Source of the DNA: an uncultured Clostridia bacterium
GTDB taxonomy: Bacteria > Bacillota > Clostridia > Oscillospirales > Oscillospiraceae
Direction: 5' to 3'
Assembly (NCBI GenBank): GCA_945946745.1
Contig: CAMEWZ010000022.1
Location: 1-15,243, forward strand
Length of the DNA: 15,243 nucleotides
In this document: positions 1-6,722 of the stretch, piece after piece
Layout of the letters: each line of letters begins with the position of its first letter
How positions within the stretch are numbered: position 1 is the stretch's first letter
Position numbers and translations under genes: made by a program
The notes under the pieces: generated by a model
The model's input: only the letters and a program-made list of their open reading frames with translations
Told to the model about the DNA's origin: nothing
Database searches by the model: none

Positions 1-12
1 GGAAAATACTTC

Positions 13-118
13 TCAGACTGCAAGTGTATCATTTGTTCGCCGGAGGCGAACAAATGATGCGCGCAGCAGGCTGCAAAAACCTGTCGAAAAGCCCCAAGGG
101 GGATTTTCGACAGTCTGA
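13..118. repeat. Inverted-repeat-bounded hairpin element
   Basis: The stretch begins with TCAGACTG (13-20) and ends with its exact reverse complement CAGTCTGA (111-118). Inside lies a perfect 14-bp hairpin (arms 28-41 and 45-58, loop GGA), then a GCAGC/GCTGC hairpin (64-74), then a long hairpin at 81-113. The 10-mer TTTTCGACAG at its right end recurs at 12501-12510, next to another repeat element in this window. This nested structure with short terminal inverted repeats suggests a small mobile or MITE-like intergenic element, but that is inference: I cannot count copies in the genome. No gene is supported here. Confidence 0.45.
75..113 (-). terminator. Second, tandem terminator behind the histidine kinase
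   Basis: Read leftwards, arms 104-113 and 81-90 (TTTTCGACAG against CTGTCGAAAA) enclose a further CCCC/GGGG stem (92-95 with 99-102) across one mismatch. A run of five T follows on the minus strand (A75-A79 on the plus strand), two bases after the stem. It lies just behind the terminator at 118-143, so it looks like a back-up stop for the kinase transcript. Confidence 0.55.
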
Positions 119-143
119 AAACCCGGCACCGCGCGGTACCGGG
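118..143 (-). terminator. Rho-independent terminator of the histidine kinase
   Basis: On the minus strand, a nine-pair stem with one G-T wobble (122-130 against 135-143) closes a GCGC loop. Four T follow directly (A118-A121 on the plus strand). It begins six bases past the kinase stop codon. Confidence 0.7.
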
Positions 144-148
144 CTATT

Positions 149-1810
149 TTACTTCTTCGGGAAGCGCACCGTAACGGTGGTTCCCCGGCCCACCTGGCTT
201 TCCAGGGTCAGACCGGCATGCAAAATTAGGGTAGCGTGCTTGACGATGGACAGTCCCAGCCCGGTGCCGCCTACCTCCTTGGAGTGGCTCTTGTCCACCC
301 GGTAGAACCGTTCAAAGACCCGCTCCTGGTGCTCCCGGGGAATGCCGATGCCGGTGTCCGTCACCGTCAGCACCGCCTCCGTCTCCCGGTTTTCCACCCG
401 CACCGTCACGCTGCCGCCGGGGCGGTTATACTTCACGGCGTTGTCCGTTAGGTTAAACAAAATGGCGGATACCAGCTGGGGAATGCCATAAAAGACGGCG
501 TCCTCCCCTTCCAGCTTGAGGGAAATCCCCTTCAACTCCGCCGGGGCGGCAAGCTCCCGGATCGTCTGCCGAGCGGCATCATAGAGGCTGCACGCTGCCC
601 AGTCCAGTTCCTCCGCTCCCTCGTCCAGCCGAGACAGCCGGAGAATGTCCTCCACCAGTCGGATCAGCCGTTGGGCCTCCGTATAAATCTTCTCCGAAAA
701 GCGCGTCATATCCTCCGGAGGCACCATCCCGCTTTTCATCAACTCCGCGTAGCCGGAAATGGCGTGGAGCGGGGTTTTCAGCTCGTGGGAGACATTGGCG
801 GTGAATTCCCGCCGCAGCTGCTCCGCCTGGTGCTTCTGGGTCACGTCGAACAGCAGCAGCACCACGCCGTACACATCCTCCTCCGCCAGCACCGGACTGG
901 ACGCCGCCAGATATTGTCCCTGTTTCAGGGACACCGTCTGCTCTCCCTTTTGTCCCGTGAGCGCCTTCTCCACCAGCGCTTCAATCTCCGGATTTCGGTT
1001 GGCTACGGAGAAATCCGCGCCCAGACAGTTGGGCGTCACCTCCAGGAGGCCCGCGGCGGCGGGGTTGATGCTGAGAATGGTTCCGGCGCTGTTCATCAGC
1101 ACCAGTCCCTCGCTCAGCGACCTGGTCACCGTGTTGAATTCCCGCTGCTTGTGCTTCAGCTCCTCGGACTGGGCCCGAAGCTGACGCTGCTGGGAGTCCA
1201 GCCGCCGCAGCAGGGGCTGGATTTCCTCATACACCGTGTTGGAAAGGGGTTCATCCAAATTCAGCTCGTTGAGCGGTCTCACCACCTGCCGGGACAGCCG
1301 CCGGGACAGCCACAGCGACAGCGCCAGCGTGGCAGCCACCGCCAGGGCAATGCTGCCGGACATGCCCAGCATCAAGCTCAGCACCGAGCCATGGGAGGCA
1401 GACAGCCGCAGCACCGTTCCGTTGGAAAGCCGCTGGGCAGCATAAATATACCGGGCCATCAGCGTGCCGGAATAGCGGGTGGCCTCGCCATAGCCCTCCG
1501 CCAGGGCCTGGCGAACCTCCTCCCGGGCCAGGTGGTTCTCCATCTCCCCGGTATCGGAGCGGTTGTCGTAGAGCACGCTGCCGTCGGCGGCGATCCAGGT
1601 GATCCGACAATCCGTGGTGCCGTCCAGGTTCTCAAAGTAGCGGCTGCCCTCGTGATTCACCGCTTGGGCCGCCAGGGCCATCTCCATCCGCAGCTGATTC
1701 CGCTGCACCCCGGTAAAATAGGAATGCACCGCGCACATCACCAGCATCAGCACGCACAGCAGCACCGTCAGCGCCACCGCGAACATGGCGCGAAAAATTC
1801 GCTTGGTCAC
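149..1810 (-). CDS. Membrane sensor histidine kinase, PhoR-like
   Basis: This is the signal-sensing, phosphate-donating half of a two-component system. I start it at GTG 1808-1810, whose last two bases are the TG of the upstream regulator's TGA stop. A GGAGG site sits seven bases upstream. This gives 553 residues. A longer in-frame ATG at 1867 lies inside the regulator gene and adds only sequence unlike a membrane protein's N-terminus. Seen in order: TM1 (about 8-28), an extracytoplasmic domain of about 115 residues, TM2 (about 144-169), a linker, a PAS-like region (about 226-326), the HisKA motif VSHELKTP with the phospho-accepting His at 342, the N box (NLTDNAVKY, Asn457), the G1 box DTGIGIP (485-491) and the G2 box GTGLGL (515-520). 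All catalytic motifs are intact. The architecture matches PhoR/ResE-type kinases. The Pho assignment rests on that and on the candidate Pho box upstream; the ligand is unknown. Two terminators follow. Confidence 0.93.
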   Translation of the reverse strand: MTKRIFRAMFAVALTVLLCVLMLVMCAVHSYFTGVQRNQLRMEMALAAQAVNHEGSRYFENLDGTTDCRITWIAADGSVLYDNRSDTGEMENHLAREEVRQALAEGYGEATRYSGTLMARYIYAAQRLSNGTVLRLSASHGSVLSLMLGMSGSIALAVAATLALSLWLSRRLSRQVVRPLNELNLDEPLSNTVYEEIQPLLRRLDSQQRQLRAQSEELKHKQREFNTVTRSLSEGLVLMNSAGTILSINPAAAGLLEVTPNCLGADFSVANRNPEIEALVEKALTGQKGEQTVSLKQGQYLAASSPVLAEEDVYGVVLLLFDVTQKHQAEQLRREFTANVSHELKTPLHAISGYAELMKSGMVPPEDMTRFSEKIYTEAQRLIRLVEDILRLSRLDEGAEELDWAACSLYDAARQTIRELAAPAELKGISLKLEGEDAVFYGIPQLVSAILFNLTDNAVKYNRPGGSVTVRVENRETEAVLTVTDTGIGIPREHQERVFERFYRVDKSHSKEVGGTGLGLSIVKHATLILHAGLTLESQVGRGTTVTVRFPKK

Positions 1811-2481
1811 GGCTTTTCCTCCAATCGGTAGCCCACGCCCCGCACCGTTCGGATGTACTCCCCGCAAGGCCCCAGCTTGGTGCGCAGGGTGCCGATGTGG
1901 ACATCCACCGTCCGGGTCTCCCCCAGATACTCTGTGCTCCAGATCCGCTCCAGCAGCTGATCCCGGGTAAATACCCGGCCCGGGTGCTCCAGGAACAGCC
2001 GCAGCAGCTCAAATTCCTTCAGTGTCAGCTCCACCCGGCTGCCCTCCACCCGGACGGTGTGGGATTCCGGATCCATTTCCAGCCGTCCCATGGTCAGCCT
2101 GGGCTTTTCCCGCGCTCCGGCGGTGCGGCGCAGCACTGCCCGAATGCGGGAGACCATCTCCATCATGCCGAAGGGCTTGGCCAGGTAGTCGTCCGCCCCT
2201 TGATCCAGGCCCATGACCTTGTCATATTCCGTCCCCTTGGCGGAGGCCATAATCACCGGCACCCGGGCCGTGGCGGACGCCCCCCGCAGCCGCCGCAGAA
2301 TCTCCATGCCGTCCATCCCCGGCAGCATAATATCCAGCAGAATCAGCTCCGGATTTCCCGTCTCCAGCGCTTCAAACAGCCCGGAACCGTTGGCGAAGCC
2401 CTCCGCCTCAAACCCCGACGCCCGCAGGGCATACAGCATCAGCTCCCGGATGCTGTCGTCATCCTCCACACAGTAGATCAT
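1807..2481 (-). CDS. OmpR/PhoB-family response regulator
   Basis: This 224-residue DNA-binding regulator is paired with the kinase directly downstream; their stop and start codons overlap (GTGA), which implies translational coupling. The receiver domain (1-115) shows the acidic pocket EDDD (6-9), the phospho-acceptor Asp50 in ILLDIMLPGMDG, Ser80 at the conserved Thr/Ser switch position, and Lys102 in YLAKPF. The C-terminal winged helix (about 128-222) has the typical LTLKEFELL, RDQLLERIW, TVDVHIGTLRTKLG and VRGVGYRL segments. The ATG at 2479-2481 has a GGGAGG site six bases upstream. Length and domain order are normal for PhoP/PhoB proteins. The candidate Pho box at 2556-2572 suggests autoregulation. 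The family is certain; the physiological role (phosphate) is inference. Confidence 0.95.
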   Translation of the reverse strand: MIYCVEDDDSIRELMLYALRASGFEAEGFANGSGLFEALETGNPELILLDIMLPGMDGMEILRRLRGASATARVPVIMASAKGTEYDKVMGLDQGADDYLAKPFGMMEMVSRIRAVLRRTAGAREKPRLTMGRLEMDPESHTVRVEGSRVELTLKEFELLRLFLEHPGRVFTRDQLLERIWSTEYLGETRTVDVHIGTLRTKLGPCGEYIRTVRGVGYRLEEKP

Positions 2482-2555
2482 CGTCTTCCTCCCGATACCT
2501 GGATTTTCTCATAATTGATGGTACGACAAATCTGTAAGATTTACAAGGGGGGAAT

Positions 2556-2572
2556 TGTAAAATCCGTGTAAA
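2556..2572 (-). promoter_or_regulatory. Candidate Pho box (TTTACA direct repeats) before the regulator
   Basis: On the minus strand two identical TTTACA hexamers are separated by CGGAT, giving an exact 11-bp period. A third related hexamer, CTTACA (2533-2538), lies 23 bases on. The known PhoP-binding consensus of Bacillus is TT(A/C/T)ACA-type hexamers at 11-bp spacing. The downstream hexamer also forms an inverted repeat with 2540-2546 (TTTACAA, 8 bases, TTGTAAA), so a dyad-binding repressor is an alternative. I see no convincing -10 element, which is compatible with an activator-dependent promoter. Confidence 0.45.
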
Positions 2573-2580
2573 GGGAAGTG

Positions 2581-2808
2581 TTATTCCATCGGCTGGAACA
2601 ACTGGGGTATGGGGATACCAAATGACTGACTGATGCAAACGAGTATCGTTACGGTCATTCCTTTGGTCAAAACGCCGGATTCCAGGGAATCCAACGTTGT
2701 CAAGGAAACCCCACACCGTTTGGCCATCGCGGTTCGAGATAGATGATGGGTCATGCGCAAATTGCGAACATTTTCACAAAATACCTGTACATAACTGTCA
2801 TTTCGCAT
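2581..2808 (-). CDS. Small XRE-family helix-turn-helix regulator
   Basis: A 75-residue protein that is essentially one Cro/C1-type helix-turn-helix domain. The segment RNLRMTHHLSRTAMAKRCG leads into the turn and recognition helix VSLTTLDSLESG, and the C-terminal half ends in GIPIPQLFQ as in many XRE proteins. The ATG at 2806-2808 has AGGAGG six bases upstream, and a near-consensus promoter lies at 2841-2869. The dyad inside that promoter suggests that this protein or its divergent partner represses it. It lies 99 bases upstream of the response regulator on the same strand, with no strong terminator between, so readthrough into the two-component genes is possible. No enzymatic domain is present; the target genes are unknown. 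Confidence 0.8.
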   Translation of the reverse strand: MRNDSYVQVFCENVRNLRMTHHLSRTAMAKRCGVSLTTLDSLESGVLTKGMTVTILVCISQSFGIPIPQLFQPME

Positions 2809-2840
2809 AAGCTGCCTCCTAAGGGAAAGATATCAAGAAA

Positions 2841-2869
2841 AGTATAACACATTTGTGTTCATTTGGCAA
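2841..2869 (-). promoter_or_regulatory. Sigma-A promoter of the leftward XRE gene with embedded operator
   Basis: On the minus strand the -35 is TTGCCA (2864-2869), the spacer is 17 bp and the -10 is TATACT (2841-2846). The spacer holds a dyad with arms AACACA and TGTGTT around a 2-bp centre (2846-2859). A bound protein there would cover the promoter. A second short palindrome, ACATATGT (2869-2876), adjoins the -35 on its upstream side. Confidence 0.75.
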
Positions 2870-2901
2870 CATATGTAGTCAATAAAAAGAAAGGCTCCCC
2901 T

Positions 2902-2907
2902 TATACT
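2902..2907 (+). promoter_or_regulatory. Probable -10 of the rightward XRE gene
   Basis: TATACT lies 24 bases before the chosen GTG start. The -35 at 17-bp spacing (TCAATA, 2879-2884) is weak, so the promoter may need activation. The match is modest, but its place supports a translation start downstream of it rather than at 2863. Confidence 0.4.
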
Positions 2908-2931
2908 AAATCCAGTAGAGGGGGGATCCAC

Positions 2932-3168
2932 GTGCTGGACGCAGAAATTGTAGGACGGGTGCTTCAACGTTATCGGGAAAAACGGAACTTATCTCAAGAA
3001 GTTGTCAGCGGACTGGCTGGGATTGGACGTTCCCATTTGAGCGCCATCGAGCGCGGCGAACGCAGGCCAACCATGGATACGTTCTACAAAATATGTGAAG
3101 CCATGCAGTACAAGCCCAGCGAGGTCATGGCCGCCATCGAGGAAGAATGTGAAAAACACAGAATATAA
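2932..3168 (+). CDS. XRE-family transcriptional regulator
   Basis: I choose GTG 2932 as the start, giving 78 residues. A purine-rich AGAGGGGGG site lies six bases upstream. The frame is open back to a TTG at 2863, but that TTG overlaps the opposite gene's -35, and the extra 23 residues look unlike the family. The protein is a complete HTH_3 domain: the first helix VGRVLQRYREKRNLSQE, the turn around GLAGIG, the recognition helix RSHLSAIERGERRP, then TMDTFYKICEAM, with a short acidic tail. It is divergent from the XRE gene at 2581-2808 and is followed at once by a strong terminator, so it is monocistronic. A cI/cro-like pair is one reading, but no phage or integrase gene is present. The region is less GC-rich than its neighbours, which may point to acquisition. 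Confidence 0.82.
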   Translation: MLDAEIVGRVLQRYREKRNLSQEVVSGLAGIGRSHLSAIERGERRPTMDTFYKICEAMQYKPSEVMAAIEEECEKHRI

Positions 3169-3200
3169 AGGCTCCGCCTTGTGGCGGAGCCTTTGCTTTA
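3167..3200 (+). terminator. Rho-independent terminator of the rightward XRE gene
   Basis: A perfect 12-bp stem (3167-3178 with 3183-3194) closes a TTGT loop and is followed by GCTTTAT. It overlaps the XRE stop codon. Confidence 0.85.
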
Positions 3201-3314
3201 TACGGATATTCAATAAAAACTTTCATTTGCGAGAATGGAAGTTCATAATGAGACGAGTCTCCAAAATTTTCTATCCCGAAAATCATGGAAACGGCAACGC
3301 CGTTAGGCGGTGTC

Positions 3315-3346
3315 TATCTGATAAAACCAAATGGTTTTATCAGATA
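3315..3346 (-). terminator. Long perfect inverted repeat over the aminotransferase stop codon
   Basis: Arms of 15 bp (3315-3329 and 3332-3346) are perfectly complementary across a 2-base centre. The leftward gene's TGA (3340-3342) lies within one arm. There is no clear U-tract behind the full stem, but the inner AAACCA/TGGTTT hairpin is followed by TTATC on the minus strand, so it may terminate in that direction. It may also simply stabilise the 3' end. Confidence 0.5.
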
Positions 3347-4554
3347 TTAGTATGAAACACATACTGATCCAGCCGGTGGAACGCCTCCTGCACCCGGCTG
3401 AGGGGCAGGGCCAGATTCATGCGGATGTGGGTCTGGCCGTGGAAGGCCCGGCCGTCCTGCCACACAACGCCCACATCCCAGCCGGCGGCAAGCAGCTCGT
3501 CCATGGTCTTTCCGTGGGCGGCCAGCCACTGCTGGCAGTCCAGGAACAGCATATAGGTACCCTGGGGCTTACTGACCGTGACGCCTGCAAAGTGCTTTTC
3601 GATGTAGTCGCAGGCAAAGTCCACGTTTCCGGTGATGACCTGCCGCAGCTCCTCCACCCACTCGTAGCCCTCGGGCTGGTAGGCCCCCAGCAGGGCGTGC
3701 ATGCTCATGACGTTCATGGAATTGTAGTGGGCCAGGGATCCTTCCTTGTCGCAGCGATCCCGGAGCCAGCTGTTGTAAATAATGTGGTAGCTGCCCACCA
3801 GGCCTGCCAGGTTGAAGGTCTTGGAGGGAGCGTACAGGGCCACGGTGCGCATTTTTGCGTCCTCGCTGACGGACTGGGTGGGAATGTGCTTGTGTCCAGA
3901 AAGGATGATGTCGCTCCAGATTTCGTCGGAAACCACGAACACGTCATACTTTTTATACAGCGCCATGGCCTGCTCGATCTCCCAGCGCTCCCAGACCCGG
4001 CCGCAGGGGTTGTGGGGGGAGCAGAAAATGGCGGCGTGGATGTGATTTTCCACGATTTTCCGCTCCATATCCGCGAAATCCATCCGCCAAACACCCTGCT
4101 CGTCCTGCACCAGCGGGGAATGGACGATATCATAGCCGTTGTTTTCCAGGCTGTGGGTAAAGCCCACATAGGTAGGCGCGTGCACCAACACCTTGTCGCC
4201 CTTGGAGCACAGCACGTTCAGCGCCGTGACCACGCCGCCCAGGACGCCGTTTTCGTAGCCGATGTGCTCCTTGGTCAGTCCGATGACGCCGTTGCGGCGC
4301 TCCTGCCAGCGGATGATGGCATCGTAGTATTCCTCCGGCGGAAGGAAGTAGCCGAAAGCCGGGTGCTCCGCCCGCTGGATCATGGCCTGCTGGATGGTGG
4401 GCACCACCGGGAAATTCATATCCGCCACCCACATGGGGATCACGTCAAACCCCTCCCGGGGCGCGGGATATTGGGAACCGGGGGCGCCTACCATATCGAT
4501 GGCAATGGCGTCTTTTCCCCGGCGATCCAGGATGGAAGTAAAATCGTATTTCAT
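3340..4554 (-). CDS. MalY/PatB-type PLP-dependent C-S lyase or aminotransferase
   Basis: A 404-residue cytosolic fold-type I PLP enzyme, of normal length for the MalY/PatB group (cystathionine beta-lyase-like, releasing thiol or sulfide, ammonia and a keto acid). Diagnostic segments seen: the N-terminal MWVADMNFPV, the cofactor-binding region around ENGVLGG (101-107), the substrate-side PTYVGF, SPHNPCGRVW (179-188) with the Asn that contacts the PLP ring, SDEIWSD (209-215) with Asp210 for the pyridine nitrogen, and the Schiff-base Lys245 in APSKTFNLAGL. The ATG at 4552-4554 has GGAG seven bases upstream and its own consensus promoter. It is divergent from potABCD and monocistronic. MalY relatives also act as regulators in some bacteria, and true substrates cannot be read from sequence; a general aminotransferase role is the alternative. 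Confidence 0.9.
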   Translation of the reverse strand: MKYDFTSILDRRGKDAIAIDMVGAPGSQYPAPREGFDVIPMWVADMNFPVVPTIQQAMIQRAEHPAFGYFLPPEEYYDAIIRWQERRNGVIGLTKEHIGYENGVLGGVVTALNVLCSKGDKVLVHAPTYVGFTHSLENNGYDIVHSPLVQDEQGVWRMDFADMERKIVENHIHAAIFCSPHNPCGRVWERWEIEQAMALYKKYDVFVVSDEIWSDIILSGHKHIPTQSVSEDAKMRTVALYAPSKTFNLAGLVGSYHIIYNSWLRDRCDKEGSLAHYNSMNVMSMHALLGAYQPEGYEWVEELRQVITGNVDFACDYIEKHFAGVTVSKPQGTYMLFLDCQQWLAAHGKTMDELLAAGWDVGVVWQDGRAFHGQTHIRMNLALPLSRVQEAFHRLDQYVFHTNI

Positions 4555-4585
4555 AACGCGGCTCCTTTTCTACAGTTTTTTCTTT

Positions 4586-4614
4586 ATTATACGGGATTCC
4601 ACCGCAAATAGCAA
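4586..4614 (-). promoter_or_regulatory. Promoter of the PLP-enzyme gene
   Basis: On the minus strand the -35 is TTGCTA (4609-4614), the spacer is 17 bp and the -10 is a perfect TATAAT (4586-4591). The transcript would have a leader of roughly 25 bases before the ATG. Confidence 0.8.
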
Positions 4615-4664
4615 GAGCAGAAATCCCCGCCCTTAGGCCTTCCATCCGCCGCCGAGGACTTCTC

Positions 4665-4706
4665 CCGGGCTTCTGCCCGGAAAAAATGCCGTTTTTCCAT
4701 GGAAAA
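4665..4706. promoter_or_regulatory. Hairpin and palindrome in the divergent pot region
   Basis: CCGGGC/GCCCGG with a TTCT loop (4665-4680) is followed by a perfect 14-bp palindrome, TTTTCCATGGAAAA (4693-4706), that ends four bases before the pot -35. No U-tract follows in the right orientation, so it is not an obvious terminator. It may be a binding site; this is inference. Confidence 0.3.
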
Positions 4707-4710
4707 TCCA

Positions 4711-4758
4711 TTGACATTAGGCAAATTTACGATATAGTTATATCTGTCAAAATTTGAC
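4711..4758 (+). promoter_or_regulatory. potABCD promoter with start-site dyad
   Basis: A perfect -35 TTGACA (4711-4716), a 16-bp spacer and a TATAGT -10 (4733-4738). Around the expected transcription start lies GTCAAAATTTGAC (4746-4758), a 6-bp inverted repeat with one central base. Its place is typical for a repressor operator, and none of the window's regulators can be tied to it from sequence alone. Confidence 0.7.
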
Positions 4759-4789
4759 GCAAAATAAACCAAAGAAACGGGGGAGGATA

Positions 4790-5911
4790 ATGTCCAAAGA
4801 ACTCATCAGACTCCAGGATTTGACCATGGAGTTCGACGGGGAGCGTATTCTCGACGGCATCAATCTTTACTTCAACGATCACGAATTCCTCACACTGCTC
4901 GGCCCCTCCGGCTGCGGCAAGACCACCACGCTGCGGATCATCGGCGGCTTCTTAACGCCCACATCCGGCACGGTGACCTTTGACGGCAAGGTCATCAACG
5001 ACCTGCCCCCTTACAAGCGGCAGATCAACACCGTGTTCCAGCGCTACGCCCTGTTCCCGCATCTGGATGTGTACGACAACATCGCCTTCGGACTGAAGGT
5101 GGCTAAGCTGCCCAAGGACGAAATTCACCGCCGGGTAAATGAAATGCTGGAGATCGTCAGCCTGAAAGGCTACGAAAACCGCAGCATCGATTCCCTCTCC
5201 GGCGGCCAGCAGCAGCGGGTGGCCATTGCCCGGGCGCTGGTGAACCAGCCCAAGGTGCTGCTGCTGGATGAACCCCTGGCGGCACTGGATCTGCGATTGC
5301 GCAAGGACATGCAGAACGAGCTGAAGCGCATCCAGCGCTCCACCGGCATCACCTTCATCTATGTCACCCACGACCAGGAGGAAGCCCTCTCTATGTCGGA
5401 CACCGTGGTGGTCATGGACAAAGGCCGTATTCAGCAGATCGGCAGACCTGAGGATATCTATAATGAGCCGAAAAACGCCTTTGTGGCGGACTTTATCGGC
5501 GAAAGCAACATTCTGGACGGCGTCATGCTGTCCGATTACAAGGTTCGGTTCTTTGGCCGGGTCTTTGACTGCGTGGACGCGGGCTTTAACCCCAACGAGC
5601 CGGTGGACGTGGTCATCCGCCCGGAGGACATCGACATTGTCCCCGCGAATCAAGGCCATCTGGTGGGCACCGTCACCGGCATCACCTTCAAGGGCCTAAA
5701 TTACGACATCATCGTGGAATTCAAGGGCTTCAAATGGCTGATCCAGACCACGGATTACCACAGCGTCGGCTCCGTCATCGGCATCCGCCTGAATCCAGAG
5801 GATATCCACATCATGCACAAGAGCGAGTATTCCGGACTCTTTGGCGACTACAGCTCCTACTCCGCCGAGTACGACGAGCTGACGGAGGACGCTGAAGATG
5901 AAGAAGAATAA
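4790..5911 (+). CDS. potA: Spermidine/putrescine ABC transporter ATP-binding protein
   Basis: A cytosolic ATPase subunit of a polyamine importer, 373 residues, normal for PotA. Motifs: Walker A GPSGCGKT (38-45), Q-loop Gln84 in VFQRYALFPHL, signature LSGGQ (136-140), Walker B LLLDE (157-161), D-loop ALD and switch His194. A C-terminal TOBE-like region follows (VVIRPEDIDIV and onward). The last dozen residues are strongly acidic; that stretch overlaps the start of potB by 14 bases. I start at ATG 4790. Its GGAGG is only three bases upstream, an unusually short gap, but the alternative TTG at 4754 lies within the operator dyad. First gene of the operon potA-potB-potC-potD. The substrate class is inferred from the whole operon, since the ATPase alone does not define it. 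Confidence 0.94.
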   Translation: MSKELIRLQDLTMEFDGERILDGINLYFNDHEFLTLLGPSGCGKTTTLRIIGGFLTPTSGTVTFDGKVINDLPPYKRQINTVFQRYALFPHLDVYDNIAFGLKVAKLPKDEIHRRVNEMLEIVSLKGYENRSIDSLSGGQQQRVAIARALVNQPKVLLLDEPLAALDLRLRKDMQNELKRIQRSTGITFIYVTHDQEEALSMSDTVVVMDKGRIQQIGRPEDIYNEPKNAFVADFIGESNILDGVMLSDYKVRFFGRVFDCVDAGFNPNEPVDVVIRPEDIDIVPANQGHLVGTVTGITFKGLNYDIIVEFKGFKWLIQTTDYHSVGSVIGIRLNPEDIHIMHKSEYSGLFGDYSSYSAEYDELTEDAEDEEE

Positions 5912-6722
5912 CGCCGTTCTGCTCAGCACGCCTTACCTTCTGTGGATGGCGGCCTTTACCTTGATTCCCCTGGGTGTGGTGTGCTATTATGCCTTGACCG
6001 ATCCCGCTACCGGGGCCTTCTCCCTAAGAAACCTCCGGGATCTGGGGATGTACCTGCCCGTGCTGTGGCAGTCCATTGTGTATTCCCTGGCAGCGGCGGC
6101 GATCTGCCTGGTGCTGGGCTATCCCGTGGCCTATTATATCGCCCAGTGCGGCCAGACTGCCCAGAAGCTACTATACATGCTGGTGATGCTGCCCATGTGC
6201 ATGAGCTTCCTGCTGCGCACCCTGGCCTGGGTTGGCTTACTCCAGGATACCGGCATCATCAATACCCTGTTGGGCAAGCTTGGCATCGGGCCTCTGCGGC
6301 TGATCCGTACCCCCGGCGCGGTGATTCTGGGCATGGTGTATAACTACCTGCCCTATATGATATTGCCCCTGTACTCCATCATCGTAAAAATCGACCGGCG
6401 GCTCATTGAGGCGGCGGAGGACTTGGGCTGCAACGGTGTTCAGGTCTTTGGCCGGGTGATTCTTCCCCTGTCCGTGCCCGGCATTCTCTCTGGCCTTACC
6501 ATGGTGTTCGTCCCCTCTGTGTCCACCTTCTACATCTCTCAGAAGCTGGGCGGCACGGACACCGTGCTCATCGGCGACGTCATCGAGCGCCAGTTCAAGC
6601 AGGGCAACAACCCCAACCTGGGAGCGGCCCTCAGCCTGGTGCTGATGGTGCTGGTGTTCGTGTGCACCGGTATCATGAACCGCTTCGGCGGCGACAGTGA
6701 GGAAGGGGGCGTCATCGTATGA
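5898..6722 (+). CDS. potB: Spermidine/putrescine ABC transporter permease
   Basis: An integral membrane permease of 274 residues with about six hydrophobic segments (near 10-31, 59-81, 91-114, 140-162, 193-213 and 241-260). The cytoplasmic EAA loop that docks on the ATPase reads EAAEDLGCNGVQVFGRVILP (171-190). The gene begins inside the end of potA (14-base overlap, GGAGG about ten bases upstream) and ends in an ATGA overlap with potC, so the three cistrons are translationally coupled. Length and topology match the PotB/PotH group. PotB against PotC is decided by gene order and by similarity to the family as I know it. Confidence 0.92.
   Translation: MKKNNAVLLSTPYLLWMAAFTLIPLGVVCYYALTDPATGAFSLRNLRDLGMYLPVLWQSIVYSLAAAAICLVLGYPVAYYIAQCGQTAQKLLYMLVMLPMCMSFLLRTLAWVGLLQDTGIINTLLGKLGIGPLRLIRTPGAVILGMVYNYLPYMILPLYSIIVKIDRRLIEAAEDLGCNGVQVFGRVILPLSVPGILSGLTMVFVPSVSTFYISQKLGGTDTVLIGDVIERQFKQGNNPNLGAALSLVLMVLVFVCTGIMNRFGGDSEEGGVIV

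Noticed and set aside
671..1831. 386-codon open frame antisense to the histidine kinase
   Set aside because: Composition rich in His, Gln, Arg and Gly, with no ribosome site; shadow frame.
2863..2931. N-terminal extension of the rightward XRE gene from TTG 2863
   Set aside because: The TTG overlaps the opposite promoter's -35 and precedes the gene's own likely -10; the GTG at 2932 has the better ribosome site.
2581..3168. Prophage or integrative-element remnant
   Set aside because: Only the divergent regulator pair supports it; no integrase, excisionase, attachment repeat or structural gene is seen.
3248..3355. 35-codon frame between the XRE terminator and the PLP-enzyme gene
   Set aside because: Only a weak GGAAG upstream, no promoter seen, and its end lies in the 3315-3346 inverted repeat; it reads as intergenic sequence.
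3331..4611. 426-codon open frame antisense to the PLP enzyme
   Set aside because: The opposite strand carries intact catalytic motifs, a promoter and a ribosome site; this frame has none.
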